Origin: Sindora glabra
Lineage: Eukaryota > Streptophyta > Magnoliopsida > Fabales > Fabaceae
Assembly: GCA_020226215.1 (NCBI GenBank)
Contig: CM035226.1
Span: 67,169,455-67,233,454, forward strand
Length of the DNA: 64,000 nt
Direction: 5' to 3'
Below are positions 37,673-49,371 of this stretch, one piece after another (the first letter of the stretch is position 1; the number at the start of each line of letters is the position of its first letter). The position numbers were made by a program, and so were the translations under genes. The notes beneath the pieces are model-generated. The model had not been told where the DNA came from. It saw nothing but the letters and a program-made list of their open reading frames with translations, and did no database searches.

Positions 37673-37750
37673 TAAATCACATAATATAGAAATTGTGACC
37701 ACATTTATATGTTAATAACAAATATGGCGACATTACAACCATAAGTCTAA

Positions 37751-38633
37751 TGGTTTGTTTGGATGGAGTGAAATAAAGGAGAAAGAAAAGAAAGAGAAGG
37801 TTATATGTTATCCTTTCTTTTGTTCAAGAGTTTTGTTCACGGAGAGGAAGTAAATGAGAATTTATGCTTAACCCTCCAAAATCTTCCACTCTTCAATATT
37901 TCTTCATATTTGAGGTATTTGGAAAGTTATCTATTTAATTTACTACTTTGACTCCATATTATTCTTTAATTTATATTTATCCATACATTTTCAAAATTAC
38001 ATCATTATTATTTTCATTCAAATAAAAAATTATTTACATTTTTTGAAAAGGTATCTACCATGTAATATATATATAATATAATTGTGAAATTTTTTAATAA
38101 AAAATATAAAATTATCTTTTTTATTATTAATAATAATTAAACTTGATAATTGTGACTCATATTTATTTACATATACATATTCATCCTTATTTTGATCCAT
38201 ACATTTGGGCTTTAAGATAAATATAAGTTAAGTCATTTTTTATATTATCAAATAAAGGTCATTTAGTTCAACTCGTGGTAATTTTTTCATAAACTTTTTT
38301 AGTAATAATTATAACATTATTATATGTTCACTTAGCATATCATTTTTTTAATAGAAAGAAAACATTTTATAGAAAATATTTGGATAAACATATTTCTTTG
38401 AAATATTTTTTAATGATAAAAAACTTTTTAAAATAAGTAAAATTGTAAAATTATAAGCTAGTTAATAGTATATTTAGGTTTAACTCTTCATTATCCTTCC
38501 TTATATAATTTTGGACAACCAAACAAAGAAAAGAAAGTTATGACTTAACCATTTTATTTCCTCCTATCTCCTCCCTTTCGTTCTCCCCCCATTATTTCTC
38601 TTTCCTTTTCCCCCCTAATTCCTAAACACACCA
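37751..38633. mobile_element. PIF/Harbinger-like MITE (883 bp) with TAA target duplication
   Basis: The ends are TGGTTTGTTTGGATGG (left) and, reverse-complemented, TGGTGTGTTTAGGAATT (right), the GTTTGG-type TIR of plant PIF/Harbinger and Tourist elements. Both sides are flanked by TAA (37748-37750 and 38634-38636), the expected 3-bp duplication. It has no transposase; the minus frame 38800..38615 overlapping its right edge is a chance frame. It sits in the 3' non-coding part of the copia remnant, between the polypurine tract and RNase H. An older collinear copy lies at 9188-10100. Confidence 0.78.
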
Positions 38634-39029
38634 TAAGTTAAGATCATAAGCATTCGATGGCGCATTGTAGTTATATTCAATAAGGATATTAATGTTATAC
38701 ATACTGCATATAACCAAATAAAACTTGATATTTGATAGGGGTATTGACATAAGCATGCATAATAAAATTTAACTATGATTATATGTAAATTTTCACACAA
38801 TGATCCTAGTATTTAACCAAGATGCTAAATGAAGATCCCTATCCTCAACATTGTAGTGAAACGTCTAAACATCTCTATTAACATGTTATACCCAAAAAAT
38901 GTGCACAATTAACCATGTATGTCAAACATAAATTTTTCATTGATGTACATCTTAAGATAAACAATTACATAAAAGTACTCTTACTAATCTAGAACACTGA
39001 AAGACTTAGCCAAACCTATATTAATTACA

Positions 39030-39480
39030 TGATCATATTACATTCTTACTATAAAATTTTTAGTTAGTGGATCCATAAGCATATGCTCTATAGAAATATA
39101 TTCAATACAAGTAATAAGCTCACATATCTTACTCTTGCAAACTAGTACTTCACATTAAAGTGTTTTATATAAACAAGACTTTTATTGTTCCAACAGAAGT
39201 TTAAAGTAGCAACATTTTTGCAATAGATAGTTCAAGGCCTTGAAATGCTTTCAATAATGTTAACACCGAACTTAAAGTTCCATAACCACATAGTTGTAAA
39301 AATACCTTCATAACATAAAAGTTACTATAAGGGATTGCTTAACAATTTTCTATAACATAACTCTTCCTATCATCACAAAAATGTAGCTAGATGTTGATTT
39401 ATAACCATTTAACGTCGATTTATAACCATTTAGGCAATTAATAAAATTTGAGTCTAAGTATCATTTAATCATGGGATCTC
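39030..39480 (-). pseudogene. Ty1/copia RNase H domain remnant
   Basis: Scattered minus-strand frames retain family words in the right order: KQSLIV..FML (family KQTLIASSTMEAEF) near 39330, NNKSCLY-like residues near 39180, and ISIEHMLMDPLTK near 39070-39040, matching the IEHIxTxxMxADPLTKGL end of copia polyproteins. Frameshifts and stops separate them. A 22-bp direct duplication (GATTTATAACCATTTA twice, 39397-39430) disrupts the upstream part. Confidence 0.75.
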
Positions 39481-39865
39481 CCATTTTCCTATAAGTTAGC
39501 ATATAATCTTTAATACCTTGTAGCTACCTCATAACTCTTTTAGTAGTAGTTCAATATCTTTGACCAAGATCACTTAGGTATCTCTCCAATACACCAACAA
39601 TATAAGTTATATCAAGACACATATAAATTTGAGAATACATCAAGCCCCTTGTGATCAATGCATATGAAACATTTTTCATTTTCCTTTTTTCATCATCATT
39701 TTGAAGGCACTAGAACTTTGAGAAAATCTTACCCTTTTGAATGGGTGCAAAAACTTAAAAGCACATAAACATATTGAACATTTTTGGTAACTTTTCAACA
39801 TATGTCTATTGTGAAAAACTAGGTGAACTCTGTGATTTATCAGGATGAATCTCTATGCCTAAAAC

Positions 39866-40560
39866 TTATAAAACATTCCCAAGATCCTTTATATTAAAGT
39901 GCTTTGACAACATTTGCTTCACTTTAGTCAATAATTTCACATCATTACTAGCAAGAGGAATGTTATACATGTACAGTGTCAGTATTACAAAACTTCTTGT
40001 ACTTATGAGCATGTAGATACACTTATCTATATCATTCTCCTTAAACTTAAGAGAAATTACTACCTCACCAAACTTAAGGTACAATTATCTAAACATTTGT
40101 TTCAAGCCATATATGGACTTTTGAGCTTACACATAATATGTTCTTTAACTTTTCTTAGGAACCATCTAGTTAATTTATGTGAACAGTCTCTCATAAGTCA
40201 TAACTTAGGAAGGTTATCTTAACATCTATCTAATGTAGCTCTAAATTAAATTGAGCCACTATCACTATTACAATTTGAAATGAGTCTTTAGTTAAAATTG
40301 GTAAAAAAAGGTTTCTTTATAGTATATGCATTCTTTTTAAGTGTAACCTTTAGCTACTAATCTAGCTTTATGCCTCTTAATTTTACCATGAGCATCTCTT
40401 TTATTTTTAAAATATCATTTTCATCCAATTGGCTTGTATCTTGTAGGTAATTCAACTAGATCGCAGACCTCATTCTTATACATTGAGGCTAATTCATCCT
40501 TCATAGTATTTAACCATTTGAAAGAGTTTAAATTGGAAACCATTTTTGGAAAATGTTATG
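39866..40560 (-). pseudogene. Ty1/copia reverse transcriptase remnant
   Basis: The N-terminal RT part is readable from about 40553: SNLNSFKWLNTMKDELASMYKNEV, then DLVELPTRYKPIG, matching the family's W..AM..E..S...N..WDLV.LP...K.IG. Frameshifted pieces for K.RLVAKGY follow. At 40084..39866 a 72-residue frame reads YLKFGEVVISLKFKENDIDKCIYM, FVILTLYMYNIPLASND and LSKHFNIKDLG. The catalytic YVDD box has become YMYN, so the enzyme is dead. Order and strand fit the RNase H remnant downstream. Confidence 0.88.
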
Positions 40561-40569
40561 GAATCAATA

Positions 40570-41010
40570 TTCTTTTAAGAAATATGCCCTAACCATTTAT
40601 GCCAGAGCATGGAGTAACTCTTATTGGCTCTACTTCATTTCTTTCCAACAACAAAATATATAGAATTAGCAAAGTTGGGATCAAGATCAATTCCATACAA
40701 CTCGACACACAATCAACAAGTACTAACAATAGAAAATTTATATATTTATTTAAACTTTTCATTTCCAAAATGATAAGAATATCTAACATAATCTAAAGTT
40801 ATTAAAGATTTCAAATTCCTTCTCATGGAAGGTGTATAAATATCATTATTTAAAATTAACTCATGTTCAGATGACAGACTTGATGAAATTATTTCAATGT
40901 GGTCCATTTCTATTCTATCTCCATTTTTAATCCATACAATTAATTCTACCACACTTGACTTCTCTAAATTTCTTAGTGCTTGAAAATAGCTTGTTAGTGA
41001 ATTGTAGCAC
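40570..41010 (-). pseudogene. Ty1/copia protease-to-pre-integrase region, fused to RT by loss of integrase
   Basis: The frame at 40952..40746 reads VWIKNGDRIEMDHI, LILNNDIYTPSMRRNLKSL and YSYHFGNEKF. This is the stretch after the protease that precedes the GAG-pre-integrase domain (family NVLYVPSMRRNLISVSxL). It is followed in another frame near 40600 by MLWHKWLGHIS-like residues. Within a few bases the reading passes to the start of RT, so the HHCC/DDE integrase core (normally several hundred residues) is missing. The 5' end stops at the CACTA-like end at 41014. Confidence 0.8.
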
Positions 41011-41013
41011 TAG

Positions 41014-44000
41014 CACTACAACAAAAATGCTATTTTTCTACAGTCTTTCTTCATTAGTCATGAATAAGTATAGATAATAGATATAAATAATGACAAAGAT
41101 GATTGTCAATTTATTTGTCCTAGTGTGATTTTATTTTTTTTATGTTAGTATGACCATCGCTAAATGTAAAATAATAAATCCCTCTATTGTGCATGAGAAT
41201 GAAACATATATACTTTATTTTTTTTGAAATACATTGCAAAACTAAATCTCATTTTGACTGTAAGAAAAGAATTGAGATAGGACTCACCTATCAGCACTTT
41301 TCATCTTTATATTTTTTAACTCTTTCAATGCTTGTATTTCTCACAACCTGATTTTATTTATGGCCGTTCTTATGTCCTTCGCGGATCATCACCATCTAAG
41401 GATTGAAGCTTTGCAACCTTTAAGAATGGCTAACTCAATTAGTTTTGCACTCACTCTTCACTTTAATTAGTAAAACTAGTTCTCATTCCATCCCTTACAC
41501 TACATCCATGATTTTATTTCAAATCTAATAGGTTTAGGATTTAGCATCTCATAAATTTCTCTTCTTATTGCCTAGGATAGCTTGTTAGGAAGGATTGAAT
41601 TTACTTCACAATATGAGATTGATAGAAATTTTGCCACAGAGGAAAGGACCTCTGTGATATTGGTTGTCAATTTGAACTGATTTAAAGTTTCCTTACTACC
41701 GAGCTCAAATGGAGCAAAGAAATAACAAGGATTATCTTGAAAACTAGTGTTCGGGATTCACCATCAAATACATAAGTTGCATTTGCAATGAAGGCATTTC
41801 ACCTTAGCTCTGTCGTGAATACATTTCCACGGTTGTGCTATAACTCCTCTTATTGTGCCTCTCAATAAAAAAGGCCATAATCTAGTACGACAACTTGTTT
41901 CTACCGGTTGCTAATGAGGAAATTAGATGTTGTGCTGTAGATGGAGAAGTTGTATCTTTGAGTTATTTTATCAAGTATAAAGCCAACCTTCCCAAAAGTA
42001 AACTTGAAATCTTACTTTAGTTTCAACAATTTCACTTTTTTAATTGAAATGATATTATTTTGCTTAATTTAATGATATGAAAATGAAAAAAGATTCTTTT
42101 CAATGATGTTTTAAAGTTAAATTACCCATTTACTTTTCTAATTTGAGAAAACAAGAACAAGGGTGAAAATTTTGCTTAAAAATTTTAGCTTGTGACTGAT
42201 GTTTCTGTTTTATCTATTTTCATATATATGGATTAAAAAGCAAGATATATAGGCTAAAAAGTACTAGGAAGACCACCCTAGCACTTTATGCAATTGAAGA
42301 AGTATAGGTATTTTATCTATCTTGACTTATCCCTAATTATTAGTTTTTTCATGTGAAGGTTGATTTTAATGTCAAATATGTTTATGGGACCAATATGCAA
42401 TTTCTTGAATGTAGTATCTAGAAGTTAAGAGGCAATGTAATGTTGGTTAATACAGAGCATGCTTTTGATCTAGCATATTCTAAAGCATTAGGATAGGATG
42501 TAGAAAATCTTTTATCTTTCTTTAGAAATGATATCTAGATGATTCTTAAAATTTTCAAAAATTTACTCTACTTTTGTTTAGTTCAAGCAGCAATAAGGTC
42601 AATTTATGTGGGCTTGTTCAATACATAAATTTGTTTAGAGATTGCATTGGCATCACTGTAGCATCTATGATATGGATGAGGTAAGTTAAATTAAAACTTA
42701 TGATGTTCTTAAGGAGGAAAATTTAAGCTAAGGAAAAAGAAAAGGAAAGGAAAGGAAAGTTATAAGATTATGATATAGTCTAGAGAAAAATATTGGAGGA
42801 TTAAAAGTAATTCATATATGTAAGTTTCATTCATTTGTATATTTTCTAAGAAAATGGGTTTTTCCTTTCAATAAAATGAAGTGATAATACTCTATTGTGA
42901 TTTGCATTTATTTTATTTCAATTAACAGCTTCAATTTTTCATTTATGCATAAAGGTTAGTCATTTAACTTTCTAAAGGATTTACTAGTGGCTTAAGTTCT
43001 TAGAAGCATGGCTGGTAGTTATTTTATTGTTCTACTTCAAGTATTGTATCTTTCATCATTATTGTGGATTTCTTTATATTATATGTTTCCTAATTGTTGT
43101 GTGTGGGATTATTTTCTAGGCCTTTTTTTAAAAATGTACACTAACATGCTTAAATCTTCTTAAAATCAATCTACAATATTTAAGGCTAGTTTATATATAA
43201 ATTATGGAAAGTTAAGCTCTTAATGATGTTATCTTGCAGATCAAGTATTGTATCATTCATCATCTGTTAGGATTTTTATGTATTGTATAATTTCTTTTTT
43301 TTATATGTTTGCATGTGAAAGTGTATGCATGGTTATTTATTAGGCTTTTATAATAAGTGTGAATTGCTACTGTCCTTTATTTATACATAGTTCTTATCTA
43401 TTGTATAATTCTTTGTTTTGCTAATCTTTGAGTGTTTCAATATGTAAATGCGACTAAATTCTATATAGAAACTTGTTCATGTTATCTATAGAGTTCTAAG
43501 CTATTTATATTTACTACTGTTTAAAACTTTACTGTGAATTCATGGTAGCCTTACCTTAGATTTTAATCTAATGAAGATTAACAACAAAGGAAGGATCCTT
43601 CCATTCAGCAAAAAACCTAAATGAGAATACCTCAAAGCAATGGTAAAACTATTGAGATCAATGTGTTTTGCATTAAGTAACATGCTACAATAAGTAGATA
43701 CAATTTTGTTGGGCCTTTTAAAGGATAAGGCTGAGAAGAAACCATATATAGCTCCTATAGTGATATTTGTTTTCAAGAAGGAGATACTTCTCAATCTATT
43801 AAGGTACTAATAATTATATAGAAAAATGTGAAGATTTCTAGATGGCCTTATTTAATGCATAAAAAAGACTTAAAATCTTTGTCAAGCATTTTGCTAATTT
43901 TCTTAGTTTTATAAATTGCTTCAATAGATGGCCTTTTCTAGCTACAAATGGCTTTGGATCAAAGGTCATTCAGATGTAAGAAAAACTAAAAATTTACCTT

Positions 44001-45870
44001 TGAATCACTTTCTTATATAAAGAATACTTACAATAGAAGTATGTGTGCAGGCTTATCTTTTCAATGATTTTTGGGAAGATAAAAAGACCAACAAATCCTT
44101 TTTTAAAAAACTTAACCTTTAGTAAACATTTAACTTTCAAATCTATTTGCATTTTCTAAATTTAGAAGAAAAAATAATCAAATCTATGAACATGTTTAAA
44201 TTAATCACTTCCTTTATATTTTTCACCTTGAAATTTTTTTAATGTAATTTTCAACTACTTGGGTTTAGCATTTATGATGTAGCAAAGCCAATGAAAACCT
44301 TAACAAGAAACTTACCGCCATCAAAGATTGATAATAGAATGGTTAGTATCTTTCCTTAAATTGATCACTTCCTCTATATTTCTCGCCTTAAAAGTTTAGT
44401 TGCATTATATAAAAAGGAAAGATCCTTTTTATATAGTTTTAAACTATTCCTATCTACTTAAGTGGAGACATGCCACTGCACTTTATTTGTGAGCATAAAA
44501 GCTAGATGAAATATCTCCATTGACACAGACACGAACTAACTTTAAACTTAAAATCTCATTTCTGTTCTAGAAGTTTGTATAAGAAGCACTTATTATTGAC
44601 AAATTTCATTTGGAGGATGTCACTAAGATTATTGTTATTAAGAGAGTTAACTTATGTAGCTGATTTTTTTACTTTAAGTTATAACTTAACAAGGATTTTT
44701 ATGAAATGAGGTTTTAAAAAGTGACATTGAGCTAGCATTTTCAGGATAGTGATGTGTCAGTTTTTTCAAACTCAACAAATAATCAAGGAGAAAGGAATGC
44801 TCCTCCAAATCTTACAGTCAAAGGCTTTGGCTTCATAGACAACATAAAGAGCCTAGTTATGGCTAAATGTCCTAATGTTATCTCTTGCACTGATACTATA
44901 GCTTTGGTTGCTAGAGATTCAATTGTAGCCCCAACAAGGATCAAGTACTGAAAAACTCTTAGAATCAACTCATAACGGGATTTGAAATTATTTTGATCTT
45001 TATAAAGATATATTCTTTTTTTAGAATAGAAATTACCTATTTGTCTATTTTTGCCATTCTTGGTATGGGCTTGTAGGTTAGTCCTTTTTGGAATGTACTA
45101 ACATGAAAAACTGATGGAACCGTTTCTAACATAACAGAAGCCAAAAACAACATTCCCACTCTAACACTTTTTGCTAAGATCTTGACTTACAAGACTAGGT
45201 CTTATATATGGTATGTCATATAAAATCTTGATACAGCAATGTGTTCAAAAGATGAATGTGCAAATTAGATTATTATTTCTTGACAGCTATTTCACTTGTG
45301 AAGATAAGGCCAATTGGATATGGCAAGGTGGTGCTAAAATGTAAATGATTGATTGATTAATTCTATAGACAATATTCTAGTTTGGATTAACTTGAGGTTC
45401 TTGTACAACATTATTAATTTACTAGTTAATTTTTTATTACTGATGCAATATATAAATTGATTTGGCTACTTAAGCCTTTTTTTCAAAGACTAAAATAATA
45501 AACATATATGTGTGTGTGGAAGTTAAGACATAATGTACATAATGACTTTTTTTTGTTAAATATGTCCTATTAATGATAGTCAAAGTGAGTTAAAATTAGT
45601 ATTAAGCCTTTTTCTATAGTCCCAATGTGTTACAAAAGGAATGAGAAGGTTGAATTGGTCACATATAAATTTTGATGGCAAAAAATATTAGTAATTGTTT
45701 AAGATTATTATTGACGGCCATAGACTATTGATAATATTTTTTGTGACACCACTTATTGTGATACTCTGCAACGATCAAATAAATGTCACTAAAAGTATTA
45801 TTAATGATCAAATTTAATTTTATTGATGGTCACGGCCGTTGATAATTATCTATTTTCTTGTAGCATAGTG
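41014..45870. mobile_element. Candidate non-autonomous CACTA element
   Basis: The left end CACTACAACAAAAATGC (41014) and right end, reverse-complemented, CACTATGCTACAAGAAAAT (45870) both resemble plant CACTA tips. The right one has about five extra bases after CACTA. Subterminal words such as GATGATTGTCAAT, GACCATCGCTAAA (left) and GACGGCCATAGAC..TTGATAA, GATGGTCACGGCCGTTGATAA (right) fit the repeat-rich arms of this superfamily. No matching 3-bp duplication was found (TAG versus TCT) and no transposase is readable, so the pairing of these two ends is a hypothesis. The interior carries the peroxidase exon below. The frame 43794..43540 (-) shows no domain. Confidence 0.5.
44739..44951 (+). pseudogene. 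Class III peroxidase, orphan exon 2
   Basis: A splice acceptor TTTTCAG ends at 44743 (approximate). The frame that follows reads DSDVSVFSNSTNNQGERNAPPNLTVKGFGFID, then NIKSLVMAKCPNVISCTDTIALVARDSIVA. This is the second exon of a secreted plant heme peroxidase (family GCDASVLL.S..N..E....PN.TLRGFGFIDxIK..VE..CPxVVSCADIIALVARDSVVA). The usual GC before DAS is lost (DS here) and VSCAD has become ISCTD. After VAP the family's exon-end GG.. is replaced by a few residues and TGA. Exon 1 with the distal His and the later exons with the proximal His are not visible within the bounded region, so it cannot make an enzyme. It is probably a captured gene fragment. Confidence 0.85.
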
Positions 45871-46154
45871 TCTAATTACTAATTTTGTTTGATGCCACAA
45901 AAAAAACATATAAAAAATTGTACAATGAAAGTGTTATTCTCACACTCTAACATTGTCATATATAATAAATATCTCTTAATTTATTGTTTAATTTTGGAAT
46001 TTGCTTATAGTTACACAATATGTATTAATCTATGGTGACGTTATCAATTAATTTTTAAAAAAATTATTTAATTACTTATTTTTTTTTAGTTTAGAAGTAT
46101 TAGATAGGAAAGTGTATATAATCATACATTGGCTTAAAATCTAGTTATATTTAA
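45871..46154. other. AT-rich stretch, no gene seen
   Basis: No frame and no element end. It lies between the CACTA-like right end and the duplicated segment. Confidence 0.35.
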
Positions 46155-48408
46155 ATTGAGAAAAACAAGACAAGAGGAGAACTGCTAACGGTACCGGTAT
46201 CAATATGGACTTTTCTCGGACCTGAGAGAAGTCAGCATCAAGTTTCGAAATCCATTTTCACCGGGAGGCGAAAATCCTGGACCAATGCTTGATTTTTGTT
46301 CATTTTGCTATCTGATCAAAGGATTTCCTTCCAAATACTCCCTCCTCGTTTCGGAGATTTTCTTTTTTGAAAAATGCTATTAAGAATTCTATCGTTTAAG
46401 AAATTGAATATTTTATTATTAGGTTATCTTTTTTTTAATTTTAAAGTAAGTAAATTAAAATTAAAATTATAAATTTTAATATATTAAAACAATTTAACAG
46501 TAAAAATACATAATTTTTTAAAAGTTGGAACTCTTTATAACATTATCTTCTTTTATTTCTATTTAGTAAAAAAGGTAAATTATCCTATCTTATAGGTTGA
46601 ATTTTTACTTCCACAAACTATTGTAATAATAAATTATTCTCTGAAATAATATAAAACTTAGATTTTACCTTATTATTATTAAATTAATAGTAAATACTAA
46701 AAAAATTATTTATTATTTTCACTAATTACGAGGTGGTCACATTTTACTTCTGTCAACTTTGAAAATTTGCAAATCAAATTTTTTAATTATATAAAGATTA
46801 CAATTAACATCTATTATCTATTTAATTAGCTATTTTATTAAATTATATAATTTTTAAGTATGAATCACAATATTCTTATAATTAGGTTATCACATCATTT
46901 TTATGCATAATTTTTTTGTTTTATAATTAATAGAAATTAAATTAGATTTATAGAATTTTAATTAAATATTTGAATATGAATTATGAAATTATATGTAAAA
47001 AATGATGCAATAAATTAACATACAATAATATTATAATTCCTAGTTACTAGTAAAAAAATTACATAATTTTAAAAAATTATTAAGTAAGTGAATGATAAAT
47101 GGTAATTATAATTAAAATTATAAAAAAAGATAATAAAGTAAAGTAAATTTTTTAAACTTTAAATTCAAATATGAACTTAAAATTCAAACACAAGCCAATT
47201 TTAATGCATTACAAGTGAAAAATAAAATTATTTTATAAACTAATTATTTTTTAACAATATAAATAAACTAAAATTTTATCTGACATAAAATATTATTATA
47301 TATAAAAAATTTTAAATTGTAATAAATTAATAAGAAAATATATCTAAGAGATACTAACTAATGTAATATCTTTCTAAAAATAAATTTGTTAGTCTAAATA
47401 TGAGTATTACAATAGCTTATAAGTCTTAAAGAAAAAAAAAAGATAACTCATAAATTCTATAATTATCAAATTTCTGATAAGGTAAATTGTAAAAAAATAT
47501 GGGGTGAATAAAAATTATTGTTTATCAATATCATAATCATTGTAGTGTTAAAATTAAATTGAATTTGATTAAAGGAAGTAAAAATGATATGTTTTTTGTC
47601 TTTTTCTATGTAACGTAATATTTGCATTTACTTCATTTTTTCACTTAATAATTTTAGTTCATATTCTATTAAATGAGTGACTAATTTAAAGAAAAAAATG
47701 GAGAGTGATATTCAATATTGAATATATAACACTAGTAAATATAAATTATAATATTATTATATGTTAATTTATCATATCATTTTTTGCATAAAATTTTTCA
47801 ATTTACTTTTGAGTATTTAATTAAAATTTTATATATTTAATTTAATTTTTCTTAATTATAGAATATAAAAATAATGCACAAAAATGATGTAATAATCTAA
47901 AATATAATAATATTATGATCTATGATTAAATTTTTTAAAAAATATGTAATTTAATAAAATTGTTGATTAAATAGATAATGAGTATTAATTGCAAATTTTA
48001 AATAATTAAAAGGTTTACAAGTTTTCAAAATTAATAGAAGTAAAATATAACTACTTCATAATTAGTGAGAGTAATTTGTAAGTTTTCATAATATTTTTAT
48101 TAATTTATTAAGAGTGAGTAGCATTTAAATTTTGTATTATATTTTAGGATAATTTACTCATTTATATAATTTGTTGATATAATATCTAATCACCCTATAA
48201 TTGATTAGGATAATTTATATTTTTCTCTTCTATTTATCAATCATCTAAAAAATTACGAATAAATTTAGTATTTTTTTCAAAATTTACCCCAATTAGATAT
48301 TAGATATTCTAATAATTGCTTAACAATTTATATATCAATTAATTTTTATTAAAGAAAAAATTAGTAAATTATAATTATTTTTATTTAAAATTAAAGTTGT
48401 TTATTGCT
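46155..48408 (+). repeat. Duplicated segment, copy 1 (direct copy at about 61960-64000)
   Basis: The first 220 bases are GC-richer and well conserved between copies: ACTTTTCTCGGACCTGAGAG / GCTTTTCTTGGACTTGAGAG, CTGGACCAATG(C/T)TTGAT, GATCAAAGGATTT and ATACTCCCTCC. The remainder is very AT-rich and contains inverted repeats (ATTATAATATTATT facing AATAATATTATAAT at 46870/47025 and 47735/47915). Collinearity with the second copy runs to the window end. The conserved head has a short shared frame (TFLGPERSQH / AFLGLERNQH) whose meaning is unknown. Confidence 0.75.
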
Positions 48409-48820
48409 ATACTTAATTGATGTACACCTACCATGATAGATTTAAAGGACTTGAAGGGGTAGAAAATTATTTTATGATAAAATGATATAAAAAAAATAAA
48501 TTAATCATGTTATTTCTAATATCTAATTTCTAACTTCTCTCTAATGAACAATACTTGGCAGCAACATAAGCCTTTCAACCCACGAGCTATTTATTTATTT
48601 ACTTTTGGACTAAACTACAGTGCACCATTTAATTAATGGCTGAGATGCTGTCATACAAGAAATCAACAGGTTTTGAATAACTTTTATTACTAAGTCTGTG
48701 TATTTCTATATTGGCCTCTTTGTTTTAAGAAAATAACACATGGAGTGGCAAGGGTTTGGAAGGTAGCAAAAGAACCAACACTATTGAAATCTAGAATCGA
48801 TCTTCATCATACTTTTTATC
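48409..48820. other. Intergenic stretch, no gene seen
   Basis: AT-rich, then GC-neutral sequence at 48540-48820. No frame or element end was recognised. Confidence 0.35.
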
Positions 48821-48821
48821 T

Positions 48822-49371
48822 TTATGCAATCAACACTATTTGATGATGAGAATCTCTTCCACATTGATCAAGAATCGGATTGAGAACTAGCAATAAAACT
48901 AGGTGATGGTGGCAGTGCAAAGGTAGATGATAGCCACATAGAAATAGACTACAGTCAAATAGATAGGATAATGCTATTACTGGTGTCAGACAGAAGAAAT
49001 AGAACAAGGATGAAAGGTTTCTGTCATAGAGATGAGAACAATTCTTGAATGAAGAAAATTTTTTAGCATGTTTGAATCTTGTTTTTGATCTTAAGGTACT
49101 GTTAATAGAGATGATGTGCAACAATACCTCCTTTGTTGGAATCCTACATTTAGCATTAAAGAAAATGAACAAGGAAGAAATCCATTTGAAAATTTCAAAT
49201 AGAAAAAGTATAAGGGCTAAAAATGAAAGGAAATGGTGCGATAGAACTGCCACCGCTTCAAACCCTATTAGCAAGTCCATTAGGTATAATCTCGCCAGCA
49301 CCGCCACCACCTCTACCATAGAAATCCCACTCCTAAAAAATAACACAATTTTAACCATTCAGATTCCATAA
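48822..49371 (-). pseudogene. Gene-like island of unknown origin (longest open frame in the window)
   Basis: A 178-codon minus-strand frame (49358..48822), which I do not recognise, overlaps a 108-codon plus-strand frame (49045..49371). The island is GC-richer than its surroundings and its minus-strand product is rich in Leu, Phe and Ser, with hydrophobic runs near residues 40-57 and 118-140. That pattern is also what an antisense reading of an ordinary gene gives. Another plus frame at 48838-49035 reads DDENLFHIDQESD, GDGGSAKVDDSHIEID and IMLLLVSDRRNRTRMKGF with one stop. I cannot tell which strand was coding. A decayed gene fragment is the most likely reading. Confidence 0.35.

Noticed and set aside
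41341..41990. Possible captured gene fragment on the minus strand (frame with NAFIANATYVFDGESRTLVF)
   Set aside because: One open stretch of about 40 codons without a recognisable family and with stops on both sides. Not enough to call a gene.
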